From: Bacillota bacterium
GTDB lineage: Bacteria; Bacillota; Clostridia; Clostridiales; Clostridiaceae
Direction: 5' to 3'
Length of the DNA stretch: 6,184 bases
Assembly (NCBI GenBank): GCA_023440105.1
Contig: JAEXSY010000316.1
Coordinates: 1-6,184 of the forward strand
Below are positions 1-5,596 of the stretch, one piece after another (the first letter of the stretch is position 1; every line of letters begins with the position of its first letter). A program made the translations under genes and the position numbers. The notes beneath the pieces are model-generated. The model had not been told where the DNA came from and ran no database searches. It worked only from the letters and a program-made list of their open reading frames with translations.

Positions 1-65
1 TTTTTTTATTCTCAAAATTATTATAGAATTATTAAATTATATTTATGAATTGATCTATAACAAAG

Positions 66-96
66 CACAACCGCATCATAATCTGATGCGGTTGTG
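66..96 (-). terminator. Rho-independent terminator of veg
   Basis: A perfect 13-bp inverted repeat (66-78 pairs with 84-96) encloses a 5-nt loop. Its GC-rich core CCGC/GCGG lies 11 bases past the veg stop codon. On the minus strand the stem is followed by CTTTGTTATA, a moderate U-tract. On the plus strand it is followed by TTTT, so it may also stop transcription from the left. Confidence 0.85.
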
Positions 97-107
97 TTTT
101 CAGAAGC

Positions 108-347
108 TTATATACTACCAAATGATATTTGAACTGTATTAGTTAGCACATCTGAATAACTATATGTCACTGTCCTCTGGGTGTCATTATCTAACCTGAT
201 TACAAATATGCTGGGATAAACGCTTTCAAGTACACCTTCATTAACGTATACCTTTCTTCTTCCACCATTAGCTTTCAAAATAACTCTTTCACCTATATGT
301 GTAGCTATATCTTTCTTAATGGCGGTTATAGTTTTGCCTTTTTCCAT
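108..347 (-). CDS. veg: Veg family protein (small vegetative regulator)
   Basis: This 79-residue protein belongs to the Veg family (DUF1021), small beta-rich proteins of Firmicutes. B. subtilis Veg (86 residues) is abundant in growing cells and has been reported to promote biofilm formation by antagonising SinR. The diagnostic features are the LKANGGRRK block at residues 24-32, the YPSIFVIRLD stretch at about 44-53, and the closing SYSDVLT near 62-68; all three match my memory of the Bacillus protein. The ATG start at 347 has an AGAGGGTG ribosome binding site 5 nt upstream (353-360). The gene is monocistronic, with its own consensus promoter and its own terminator. It lies directly downstream of yabG in the same orientation, as in B. 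subtilis. Family assignment is confident; whether it has a SinR-related role in this organism is unknown. Confidence 0.93.
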   Translation of the reverse strand: MEKGKTITAIKKDIATHIGERVILKANGGRRKVYVNEGVLESVYPSIFVIRLDNDTQRTVTYSYSDVLTNTVQISFGSI

Positions 348-373
348 GCTAACACCCTCTTTCTACATTATAT

Positions 374-402
374 ATTATACTATGATTACTTGATTATGTC
401 AA
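374..402 (-). promoter_or_regulatory. Consensus sigma-A promoter of veg
   Basis: Read on the minus strand, TTGACA (397-402) and TATAAT (374-379) are both perfect hexamers, separated by exactly 17 bp. An A/T-only stretch immediately upstream of the -35 (about 403-418) could act as an UP element. Transcription should begin near position 367, giving a leader of about 20 nt that contains the ribosome binding site at 353-360. Confidence 0.9.
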
Positions 403-440
403 ATAAACTTTTAATTTTAGCACTTCTATATCACCTTGTC

Positions 441-463
441 AATGTTAATGTTTTGTTAACATT
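441..463. repeat. 8-bp inverted repeat upstream of veg
   Basis: AATGTTAA (441-448) and TTAACATT (456-463) form a perfect inverted repeat with a 7-nt spacer. The centre lies about 50 bp upstream of the veg -35 box. It is too AT-rich and has too weak a tract to be a terminator. The geometry would suit a dimeric DNA-binding protein, but in sequence this AT-rich it may be chance. Confidence 0.4.
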
Positions 464-548
464 CCACACATTCATCATTTTCTATTATTAACCTTTTAAT
501 TCCTTCTTATACCTTAATAATAAACTAACAGCTTTCTCTTTAACCATA

Positions 549-583
549 AATAAAAGAAATCGGAAAAGCCGATTTCTTTTATT
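549..583 (-). terminator. Rho-independent terminator of yabG
   Basis: A 15-bp perfect stem (549-563 with 569-583) encloses a 5-nt loop, with CGG/CCG at the top of the stem. It starts 6 bases after the yabG stop codon. On the minus strand the descending arm ends in a U-rich run (TTTCTTTTATTTAT). It closes the cotS1-yabG transcription unit. Confidence 0.85.
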
Positions 584-589
584 AAGATA

Positions 590-1450
590 TTATATATATG
601 ATGACTTGGGGTAGCCTTCTCTATATTTACCACGGGTTTGAAGTCCTCCTATCCCCTTAATACCTGTAATAGTATTCTCTAAAGCCTCCGTAATATCTAC
701 TATCTTATCTATATTTGTGTAAGCAATCTTTTCACAAATAAACACAGGGTCTAAGCAGTGGATTAACACCCTATTGGGTGAGCTAGCAAAGTTGGCACCG
801 GCATCTAATATTCTTTCATAGCAGGATTGACACGCTCCTGCAAAAATAACCAACTCATCATAGCTAGAATTATAATTTCTTAGAACATTTACTGCCTCAA
901 TAAAATATTTTGAATTCCTATAATTATTAATATCGAGAAATTCTCTTGTATCCTTCTGCATACCATCATGGCCCGTTAAAACAATGATATCAGGCTTCAG
1001 CTCCTTCACCAGCTCAAGAACTTTTTGGGGCTGTTCTCTCTCTGGTATTACATACCCTGCTGCATTTAAGGACAGCTGCTTGTAGGCTTTTAGGCAGGCT
1101 TCTAAGTAATTTTCATCTCCATCAATATGAAGTATCTTTCCCGGTCTTCCGAAGACCAGGTCTTTTGTTGGTGTAATTTTTGGGCTTCGCTTATACCTCT
1201 TTATATCAATACGCCCATCAATTACTTTTTTAATATTTTCATTTACCCGGGAATTAAACACCTTATCCTTTTCACCATTATAGCCCTGATTAACCCCTTC
1301 CAGGTCCCCTTCTACAGCATCAGCAATGATCCTTATATTTATACCTTTTAGAATGTATACATTACCTTTTTCCGTTTCCTTGATATCAATTATTTTAAAG
1401 GCTATATCCTTCTCATAGGATTTTCTTACAACTATATCACCTATATTCAC
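590..1450 (-). CDS. yabG: YabG, sporulation-specific cysteine protease
   Basis: YabG (MEROPS U57) is made in the mother cell and processes coat and cortex-associated proteins. Known substrates include SpoIVA, SafA and other coat proteins in B. subtilis, and the SleB/C and CspBA precursors in C. difficile. With the GTG start at 1450 the protein has 286 residues, close to the family's usual 285-295. It opens with the typical small N-terminal domain (NIGDIVVRKSY at residues 2-12). The peptidase part follows, with GKILHIDGDE (104-113), TGHDG around H161, and FAGACQS around C207; H161 and C207 are the expected catalytic pair. The FASSPNRV block and the closing GGLQTRG are also family hallmarks. 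A longer ATG start at 1471 adds 7 residues, but it lacks a ribosome binding site and would sit at the predicted transcript start. The gene lies downstream of cotS1 with no terminator between them, and also has its own candidate promoter. Confidence 0.95.
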   Translation of the reverse strand: MNIGDIVVRKSYEKDIAFKIIDIKETEKGNVYILKGINIRIIADAVEGDLEGVNQGYNGEKDKVFNSRVNENIKKVIDGRIDIKRYKRSPKITPTKDLVFGRPGKILHIDGDENYLEACLKAYKQLSLNAAGYVIPEREQPQKVLELVKELKPDIIVLTGHDGMQKDTREFLDINNYRNSKYFIEAVNVLRNYNSSYDELVIFAGACQSCYERILDAGANFASSPNRVLIHCLDPVFICEKIAYTNIDKIVDITEALENTITGIKGIGGLQTRGKYREGYPKSSYI

Positions 1451-1457
1451 ATGCTTA

Positions 1458-1462
1458 CTCCT
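1458..1462 (-). promoter_or_regulatory. yabG ribosome binding site that fixes the GTG start
   Basis: AGGAG on the minus strand lies 7 nt before GTG at 1450-1448. It falls inside the codons that would be translated if the upstream ATG at 1471 were used. No comparable purine run precedes that ATG. Confidence 0.8.
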
Positions 1463-1478
1463 AATTATCATTTTGTAC

Positions 1479-1507
1479 TAGTATATTCATTAAAAGGGAT
1501 TAAGTTC
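1479..1507 (-). promoter_or_regulatory. Candidate sigma-K-type promoter of yabG
   Basis: On the minus strand, AC (1504-1505, within GAAC) is followed after exactly 16 bp by AATATACTA (1479-1487). The sigma-K consensus is AC, 16-17 bp, CATAnnnTA, so the only deviation is A for C at the first -10 base. The predicted start point near 1472 gives a leader of about 22 nt to the GTG start. yabG is sigma-K controlled in B. subtilis, which fits. The motif is short and the region AT-rich, so chance occurrence cannot be excluded. Confidence 0.5.
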
Positions 1508-1513
1508 AAAAGG

Positions 1514-2515
1514 TTATTTTATATTGTAAGCTTCCTTAAAATTCTGTAAAAATTCAACATAATTCTCCTGCTCTTCAATAAGGCCCTCGAGCTTTCTAAT
1601 AAAAGTATTTTGTCCCCAGTTCACTTCATTATAGTAATAGCGATTAGCCAGTCTCCAAAAACGCTGAGGAAATAGCAAAAAGGCATATAATACCTTAAAT
1701 TCCTTTTCTATAAGAGGACTTGTTTCATTGTAAGCTTCTAAGATATCTATTGCTATTTTTATATCCCAATGATTTCTCTTTAGCACCTTAATCATAAAAT
1801 TACTTAAATCAAATATCCTTATTTCTCTCTTTGAGTAATCAAAATCTATAACATTAATCTTCTCCTCAGAGTCAATAATAATATTATGATAGGTGTAGTC
1901 ATGATGGCAGAAGCTCTTCTCCTCCTCAGCTATAGCACAAAGCTCCCTATAATCAGAATTCATTAAAATCTCCAGGGCTAGAGCTCCCTTATTCTTATAA
2001 AATTCCATGGCTTTTATATAGCTTAAATCAAAGTCGCTCTTGGAATTCTTCTTTCTTACCATATCCTTCATCTTATCCAGAGCCTTAACTCTCTTGTCCA
2101 TGAGGTGCGTCCATCTACCCAGATCTGTTTTAAGCTTGCTATTTTCTGGAGGCTCATAGCCCCTTGAGGCTATATGTAGCACAGCTAAGTTTCTAGAGGC
2201 CTTTATAACCTCTTCTGAATTATAAAAGTCACACTCTCTCCCCTGTATCCACTCTGAAAGAGTATATATATCTTCATTAACTATAGCATATGGCTCTCCA
2301 TCAATGTTAAGGTCGTATCTGTCAATCCTATCATAACCATTTTTTATGAGGTGCTCCTTTGCTCCATATACAAATAATAGCTTCTGAGCTCCGTAGTTTA
2401 TTTTTTTTAGGCATTTTTCACCCTTATTTGTCTTAAGATAATAAACGCCTTTATTAGGTTTAAGTGATTCAATTTTAATATTAAATTGTCTTTCTATCTC
2501 AAATTCTCTCATCAT
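1514..2515 (-). CDS. CotS-family spore coat protein (kinase fold), paralogue 1
   Basis: This 333-residue protein has the aminoglycoside phosphotransferase/choline-kinase fold of the CotS family, mother-cell proteins deposited in the spore coat. The N-lobe has the usual GVYYLKTNKGEKCLKK strand pair, with the probable ATP-binding lysine at 37 or 38. A hinge-like EWIQGREC follows at about 88-95, then LAVLH near 110-114. The C-lobe carries the Brenner motif HHDYTYHN (catalytic D206, N211) and the metal-binding DFDY (D224, D226), so all phosphotransferase residues are present. The length fits CotS (about 350). The usual CotS substrate is not known. The open frame extends to a GTG at 2524, but that codon overlaps the Shine-Dalgarno sequence, so ATG 2515 was chosen; ATG 2512 is an alternative. 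The gene is divergent from the glycosyltransferase and 63 bp upstream of yabG. Confidence 0.9.
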   Translation of the reverse strand: MMREFEIERQFNIKIESLKPNKGVYYLKTNKGEKCLKKINYGAQKLLFVYGAKEHLIKNGYDRIDRYDLNIDGEPYAIVNEDIYTLSEWIQGRECDFYNSEEVIKASRNLAVLHIASRGYEPPENSKLKTDLGRWTHLMDKRVKALDKMKDMVRKKNSKSDFDLSYIKAMEFYKNKGALALEILMNSDYRELCAIAEEEKSFCHHDYTYHNIIIDSEEKINVIDFDYSKREIRIFDLSNFMIKVLKRNHWDIKIAIDILEAYNETSPLIEKEFKVLYAFLLFPQRFWRLANRYYYNEVNWGQNTFIRKLEGLIEEQENYVEFLQNFKEAYNIK

Positions 2516-2523
2516 CTTGCCCA

Positions 2524-2529
2524 CCTCCT
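2524..2529 (-). promoter_or_regulatory. cotS1 ribosome binding site overlapping a false GTG start
   Basis: A perfect AGGAGG (minus strand) lies 8 nt before ATG 2515. The longest open frame would begin at GTG 2524-2522, which shares a base with this site and so cannot be served by it. Confidence 0.85.
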
Positions 2530-2564
2530 ATATAATTTATATGAAGGTGCAGGTACATTTATTA

Positions 2565-2591
2565 ACAATATTTATTGGGATTAATATAATA
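2565..2591 (+). promoter_or_regulatory. Candidate sigma-K-type promoter of the glycosyltransferase
   Basis: AC (2565-2566, within AACA) is followed after exactly 16 bp by AATATAATA (2583-2591). The architecture, and the single A-for-C deviation in the -10, are identical to the candidate promoter of yabG. Transcription would begin near 2598, giving a leader of about 25 nt to ATG 2623 and excluding the upstream ATG at 2596. Confidence 0.45.
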
Positions 2592-2598
2592 AACTATG
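2590..2598 (-). promoter_or_regulatory. Possible sigma-K -10 element for cotS1
   Basis: CATAGTTTA on the minus strand matches CATAnnnTA perfectly and would start a transcript about 65 nt before ATG 2515. No AC is found 15-18 bp upstream, so the -35 half is missing. It overlaps the -10 of the plus-strand candidate promoter by two bases. Confidence 0.25.
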
Positions 2599-2607
2599 GA
2601 ACCATTT

Positions 2608-2615
2608 AGAAAGGA
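2608..2615 (+). promoter_or_regulatory. Ribosome binding site of the glycosyltransferase gene
   Basis: AGAAAGGA lies 7 nt before ATG 2623. It sits inside the nine extra codons that the longer open frame from ATG 2596 would require. The ATG at 2596 is preceded only by AT-rich sequence, which favours the internal start. Confidence 0.65.
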
Positions 2616-2622
2616 TTTCTGT

Positions 2623-3738
2623 ATGAATATAGGAATAGATGGTAGAGCCGCCTACTGGTACCGTGGCACGGGTATTGGCACCTACACCTATCAGCTGCTT
2701 AAGGGCTTAAATGATATTGATTATTTAAATAATTACTCCATACTATCTCCCATTGACTCCCAGGATATAATAGCTTATAAGGATAATTTTAACTTATTAA
2801 GAATAGCAAAAGAACCTGAGGCAGACTTCTGGGATAGTGTAAGCACTTTATCATCAAATCACTTTAAAATCCCAGAATTATATCATGTACCACAAAATGG
2901 AGTGGGGCTACCATTAGATATATCAAGCAAAAAAATAATCACTCTCCATGATATCATCCCTATCCGCATGCCTGAAACTGTAGGGGAAAAATACCTTAGA
3001 ATTTTTCAAGAGGAGATGAGCTCTATTATAAGCTCCTGCGATGGAATTATAACCGTCTCAAACTTTTCAAAAAAAGATATATCTCTTGAATTTAATTATC
3101 CCATGAGCAAGATTTTCGTTACTCATTTAGCTGCTGAAGAAATCTATAAGCCCTTAAATAAGGATTATTGCAAAAAAATACTCAGAGACATTTATAAAAT
3201 TGATACTCCTTATATTTTATACGTCGGGGGCTTCTCTCCAAGGAAAAATATATTAGGCTTAATAGAAGCATACTCAAAGCTGGTGGATAAAAAAGGAAAG
3301 GACATAAAGCTTGTAATTGCAGGCAAAAAAGGGAAATCATATCAGTTATATAAGGAACGAGCACAGAAGCTTGCACTTTCTGATTGCATCATATTTCCTG
3401 GCTTTATCCCCTTAGAGCATATGCCTATGTTTTATAATTCTGCTCTCTTTTTAGTTTACCCTTCCCATTACGAAGGCTTTGGTCTACCTCCCTTAGAGGC
3501 TATGGCCTGTGGTACACCTGTAATAGCCTCCAATACCACTTCTATCCCTGAAATCCTTGGAGATAGTGCTATATTAGTAAACCCCTATGACACCGATGCC
3601 TTAGGAGAATCCATCTACAGCCTCTCAGAAGACAAAAGTTGTCGAAGCAAATTGATAGAAATGGGGCTTTACAGAGCTGCTTCCTTCAGCTGGAACAAGA
3701 CCGCTGTAAACACCTTAAAGGCTTATAATAGTATATAG
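2623..3738 (+). CDS. Family GT4 glycosyltransferase of the spore coat (CotSA-like)
   Basis: This 371-residue GT-B fold retaining glycosyltransferase probably transfers a sugar from a nucleotide-sugar donor while building coat or crust polysaccharide. The N-terminal acceptor domain starts MNIGIDGRAAYWYRGTGIGTY (the Gly-rich loop, residues 1-21) and includes LHDIIP near 109-114. The C-terminal donor domain begins at about 195 with YILYVGGFSPRKN (around 198-209). It carries the GT4 signature YEGFGLPPLEAMACGTPV (around 283-300), in which E284 and E292 form the EX7E pair. There is no signal peptide or membrane segment, so it is cytosolic in the mother cell. B. subtilis CotSA, encoded beside cotS, is of similar length (about 377) and family. 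This is the only plus-strand gene; it is divergent from cotS1 and convergent with the second CotS operon. Donor and acceptor cannot be read from the sequence. Confidence 0.92.
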   Translation: MNIGIDGRAAYWYRGTGIGTYTYQLLKGLNDIDYLNNYSILSPIDSQDIIAYKDNFNLLRIAKEPEADFWDSVSTLSSNHFKIPELYHVPQNGVGLPLDISSKKIITLHDIIPIRMPETVGEKYLRIFQEEMSSIISSCDGIITVSNFSKKDISLEFNYPMSKIFVTHLAAEEIYKPLNKDYCKKILRDIYKIDTPYILYVGGFSPRKNILGLIEAYSKLVDKKGKDIKLVIAGKKGKSYQLYKERAQKLALSDCIIFPGFIPLEHMPMFYNSALFLVYPSHYEGFGLPPLEAMACGTPVIASNTTSIPEILGDSAILVNPYDTDALGESIYSLSEDKSCRSKLIEMGLYRAASFSWNKTAVNTLKAYNSI

Positions 3739-3739
3739 A

Positions 3740-3771
3740 AAAATAGGTGCCCAAAAACGGACACCTATTTT
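3740..3771. terminator. Bidirectional terminator between converging genes
   Basis: AAAATAGGTG (3740-3749) pairs with CACCTATTTT (3762-3771). After one C/A mismatch, an inner CC/GG pair closes a loop of six bases. U-rich tails follow in both directions. It lies just after the glycosyltransferase stop (3738) and just before the cotS2 stop (3775), so it can serve both genes. Confidence 0.85.
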
Positions 3772-3774
3772 CTA

Positions 3775-4818
3775 TTAGCTTAAATACTCAGAAAAAAACT
3801 CCTCTAAAAACAATTCCTTTTCTTCTCTGCTTCGAAGCTTCTTCGTAAACCTATCTAAAAAAACTCTATCTTCCCAATTCTTCTCTTTATTATAATATCC
3901 TCTTAAAAGACTAATTAAATCTCTTGGATACATAAGATAAATATACAGAACCTTCATTTCCTGAGGAGTCAGAGGAGCTACCTTATTATAATTTTCTATA
4001 ATATCCCTACATTTATCCATATCGTAGCCACAGCCCTTAATGGACTTATCAATAAAATCTGCTATATCCTTAACTCTTAAATCTACGGTGCAATAATCAA
4101 AGTCTAAGAACCATACCTCCTCACCTTTGATTATTATGTTGTGATGAGCTAGATCCCCATGACAAAGGGCTGCAGCTCCCTTATCACTGCATAACTCCTG
4201 ATAGCCGCTGCTTCCTAATAGCTCTATGCACTTATAAAGCATCATCCTTATTTCCTCTGCTGAGGAATCAAAAAGCTTATCAAATTCATTATAACTTATA
4301 AATTCCTTCAATCTTCCCTGAAGGTCAGCTATAAGATTCAAATCCTTCCTCAAACTACCTTCAAGCCTTCCTAAAAATACATTTTCTTCTTTGCTAATTA
4401 ACTCTCTTTGAAACTTCTCTACGATGCCCAGAGATGCTGAATGAAGCCTAGCTAAAGCACTGGAGGCTCCAATTATATCCACAGGATTATAGACCTCACA
4501 CTCCCTCCCTTCAATGACATTAATCAGCACATATATCTCCTTTTCATGTTCAATAAAACAATCCCCTGAAGAGCTTCTCTCAAACTCTATAACATAAGGA
4601 TAACTCCTTTTCACATAATCTAGGGCTATTTCTATAAAAGACAATCTCTCTTTACCATAAGCTAGTTTTTTAAAAATTTTCTTTCCCCTATTTGTAAAGA
4701 GTATATAAACATTTCTTAAAGGCACCACATCATTTACTTCAATATCATATTCATCAAAAATCCTACTATCAAGACAGTAGCTAGCTAAATATCTGTCTTC
4801 CCCATATCTAGACTCCAA
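3775..4818 (-). CDS. CotS-family spore coat protein (kinase fold), paralogue 2
   Basis: This 347-residue CotS-family protein starts at TTG 4818. N-lobe: VVPLRNVYILFTNRGKK with the probable ATP-binding lysine at 50 or 51, then the hinge INVIEGRECEVYNP and LARLH near 122-126. C-lobe: HGDLAHHN (catalytic D222, N227) and LDFDYC (D239, D241), so the phosphotransferase residues appear intact. HGD replaces the HHD of the other two paralogues. It is the last gene of a minus-strand operon, 16 bp after the stop of the pseudokinase-like gene, and is followed by the shared terminator. A longer frame reaches ATG 4851 and adds the basic stretch KKSRRRG, but that ATG lacks a Shine-Dalgarno sequence and would overlap the upstream gene by 17 bp. 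It is less like paralogue 1 than the truncated paralogue is: FPQ is replaced by YPR in the C-terminal motif. Its substrate is unknown. Confidence 0.9.
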   Translation of the reverse strand: MESRYGEDRYLASYCLDSRIFDEYDIEVNDVVPLRNVYILFTNRGKKIFKKLAYGKERLSFIEIALDYVKRSYPYVIEFERSSSGDCFIEHEKEIYVLINVIEGRECEVYNPVDIIGASSALARLHSASLGIVEKFQRELISKEENVFLGRLEGSLRKDLNLIADLQGRLKEFISYNEFDKLFDSSAEEIRMMLYKCIELLGSSGYQELCSDKGAAALCHGDLAHHNIIIKGEEVWFLDFDYCTVDLRVKDIADFIDKSIKGCGYDMDKCRDIIENYNKVAPLTPQEMKVLYIYLMYPRDLISLLRGYYNKEKNWEDRVFLDRFTKKLRSREEKELFLEEFFSEYLS

Positions 4819-4825
4819 ACTATTT

Positions 4826-4834
4826 CCTCTCCTT
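4826..4834 (-). promoter_or_regulatory. cotS2 ribosome binding site that favours a TTG start
   Basis: AAGGAGAGG on the minus strand begins directly after the TAG stop (4837-4835) of the upstream gene and lies 7 nt before TTG 4818-4816. This is a classic arrangement for coupled genes in an operon. The ATG at 4851 has only GATAAAAG upstream. Confidence 0.7.
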
Positions 4835-5596
4835 CTAGATTTCTTCACCATCTTTTATCATAGCTGTCCTTAAGCTCTGGGCATATTTTTCCGGTGTCCA
4901 AGGTTTTTTCATGGTTCTATACCTTGTACAGACCTTAATACACTCATAGGGATAGTTGACCATCCCTCTTATAAAATCATAGCTGCTATCCTCTAGATAA
5001 GATGCTTCAACATAGACTTTTATAAGCACATCATAAGGCATCATAACCCTCTGCTTCTTTAATCTATTTATAAAATCAATTACATCACATTCCAGAAGAT
5101 TATAAGCACATTTATTCAGAGCTTTTACATAGATAACCCCTCCTATTTGGTAGAAGCTATCAATACTAGCTGTTTCAATGCAAATCTCATTATTATTCAT
5201 ACTCCTATATACTTTTTTAGTATAGTCTGATGACAACGCAAGAGCTATGGCTCTCTCCCCTCTACTCACTAAGGCTTCTCCATATCTCTTAAGCTCTTTT
5301 TCAAAGATATTCACTGGTACAGCCGATTTTAGATTAGCTACATCTCTTTTTAACCGTCTTAGCTGGGCCTTATAGCTTTCCATCAGCTCTCCTATTAAGC
5401 TCGGCAGATGATTACCAATATCTCCCTCATAACCCTTAATCCTTTTATGAAGCTCAAATAGAAGCTGAAGCTGCTCCACTGCTTCCTCAAAGGTTATTCT
5501 GTCGGGTAATTTATTATCTAGCTCTTTACCAGGTGCTAGTTCAATACCCTTGCTCATCAGATATTTGTTAAAGTCACCAGCAACCTTTATACCCAT
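4835..5596 (-). CDS. CotS-derived pseudokinase, C-lobe only, inferred
   Basis: This 253-residue protein has no recognisable intact catalytic motif, but it aligns by eye to the C-lobe of the adjacent CotS paralogue 2. LLFELHKRIKGY (residues 46-57) matches its LARLHSASLGI. EICIET...DS (137-147) falls on ALCHGD...HN. IYVKALNKC (155-163) falls on VWFLDFDYC, followed by DVIDFI/DIADFI. YP (215-216) and W233 also match YP and W. Catalytic H, D and N become I140, T142 and S147, and the DFD aspartates become A159 and N161. The ATP-binding N-lobe is absent, replaced by about 35 unrelated residues. Residues about 65-120 look helical and basic. There is no signal peptide or membrane segment. ATG 5596 has GGAGGT (5602-5607) 5 nt upstream and overlaps the preceding cotS stop by 10 bp, indicating translational coupling. 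The frame is open with no internal stops, so this is not a decayed pseudogene. A structural or scaffold role beside the CotS kinases is inference. Confidence 0.65.
   Translation of the reverse strand: MGIKVAGDFNKYLMSKGIELAPGKELDNKLPDRITFEEAVEQLQLLFELHKRIKGYEGDIGNHLPSLIGELMESYKAQLRRLKRDVANLKSAVPVNIFEKELKRYGEALVSRGERAIALALSSDYTKKVYRSMNNNEICIETASIDSFYQIGGVIYVKALNKCAYNLLECDVIDFINRLKKQRVMMPYDVLIKVYVEASYLEDSSYDFIRGMVNYPYECIKVCTRYRTMKKPWTPEKYAQSLRTAMIKDGEEI

Noticed and set aside
36..63. Sigma-A-like promoter on the minus strand (TTGTTA, 16 bp, TATAAT) for a gene beyond the left edge
   Set aside because: The -35 matches only four of six bases, it overlaps the U-tract of the veg terminator, and TATAAT is common by chance in this AT-rich DNA. 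It cannot be judged without the downstream gene.
297..491. 64-codon plus-strand open frame across the veg start and promoter
   Set aside because: It has no ribosome binding site, overlaps the veg start codon and its consensus promoter on the opposite strand, and encodes a low-complexity hydrophobic string typical of AT-rich noncoding DNA.
1127..1351. 74-codon plus-strand open frame inside yabG
   Set aside because: It is antisense to well-conserved YabG coding sequence, has no ribosome binding site, and shows no recognisable protein.
2535..2562. Sigma-E-like promoter for cotS1 (ATA, 16 bp, CATATAAAT on the minus strand)
   Set aside because: The -10 is off consensus by register, and transcription would start inside the AGGAGG site, destroying the ribosome binding site.
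2596..2622. ATG 2596 as the glycosyltransferase start
   Set aside because: It would add nine residues (MEPFRKDFC) absent from the usual GT4 N-terminus MxIGIDGRAA. It lacks a Shine-Dalgarno sequence, while AGAAAGGA precedes ATG 2623 at good spacing.
3182..3376. 64-codon minus-strand open frame inside the glycosyltransferase gene
   Set aside because: It is a shadow of the conserved GT4 coding frame with no ribosome binding site or family resemblance.
4835..5596. Reading the 253-residue gene as a degraded pseudogene of cotS
   Set aside because: It has an uninterrupted frame, a strong ribosome binding site, and tight coupling to both neighbours. Conserved hydrophobic and structural positions of the C-lobe are kept while only catalytic ones are lost.
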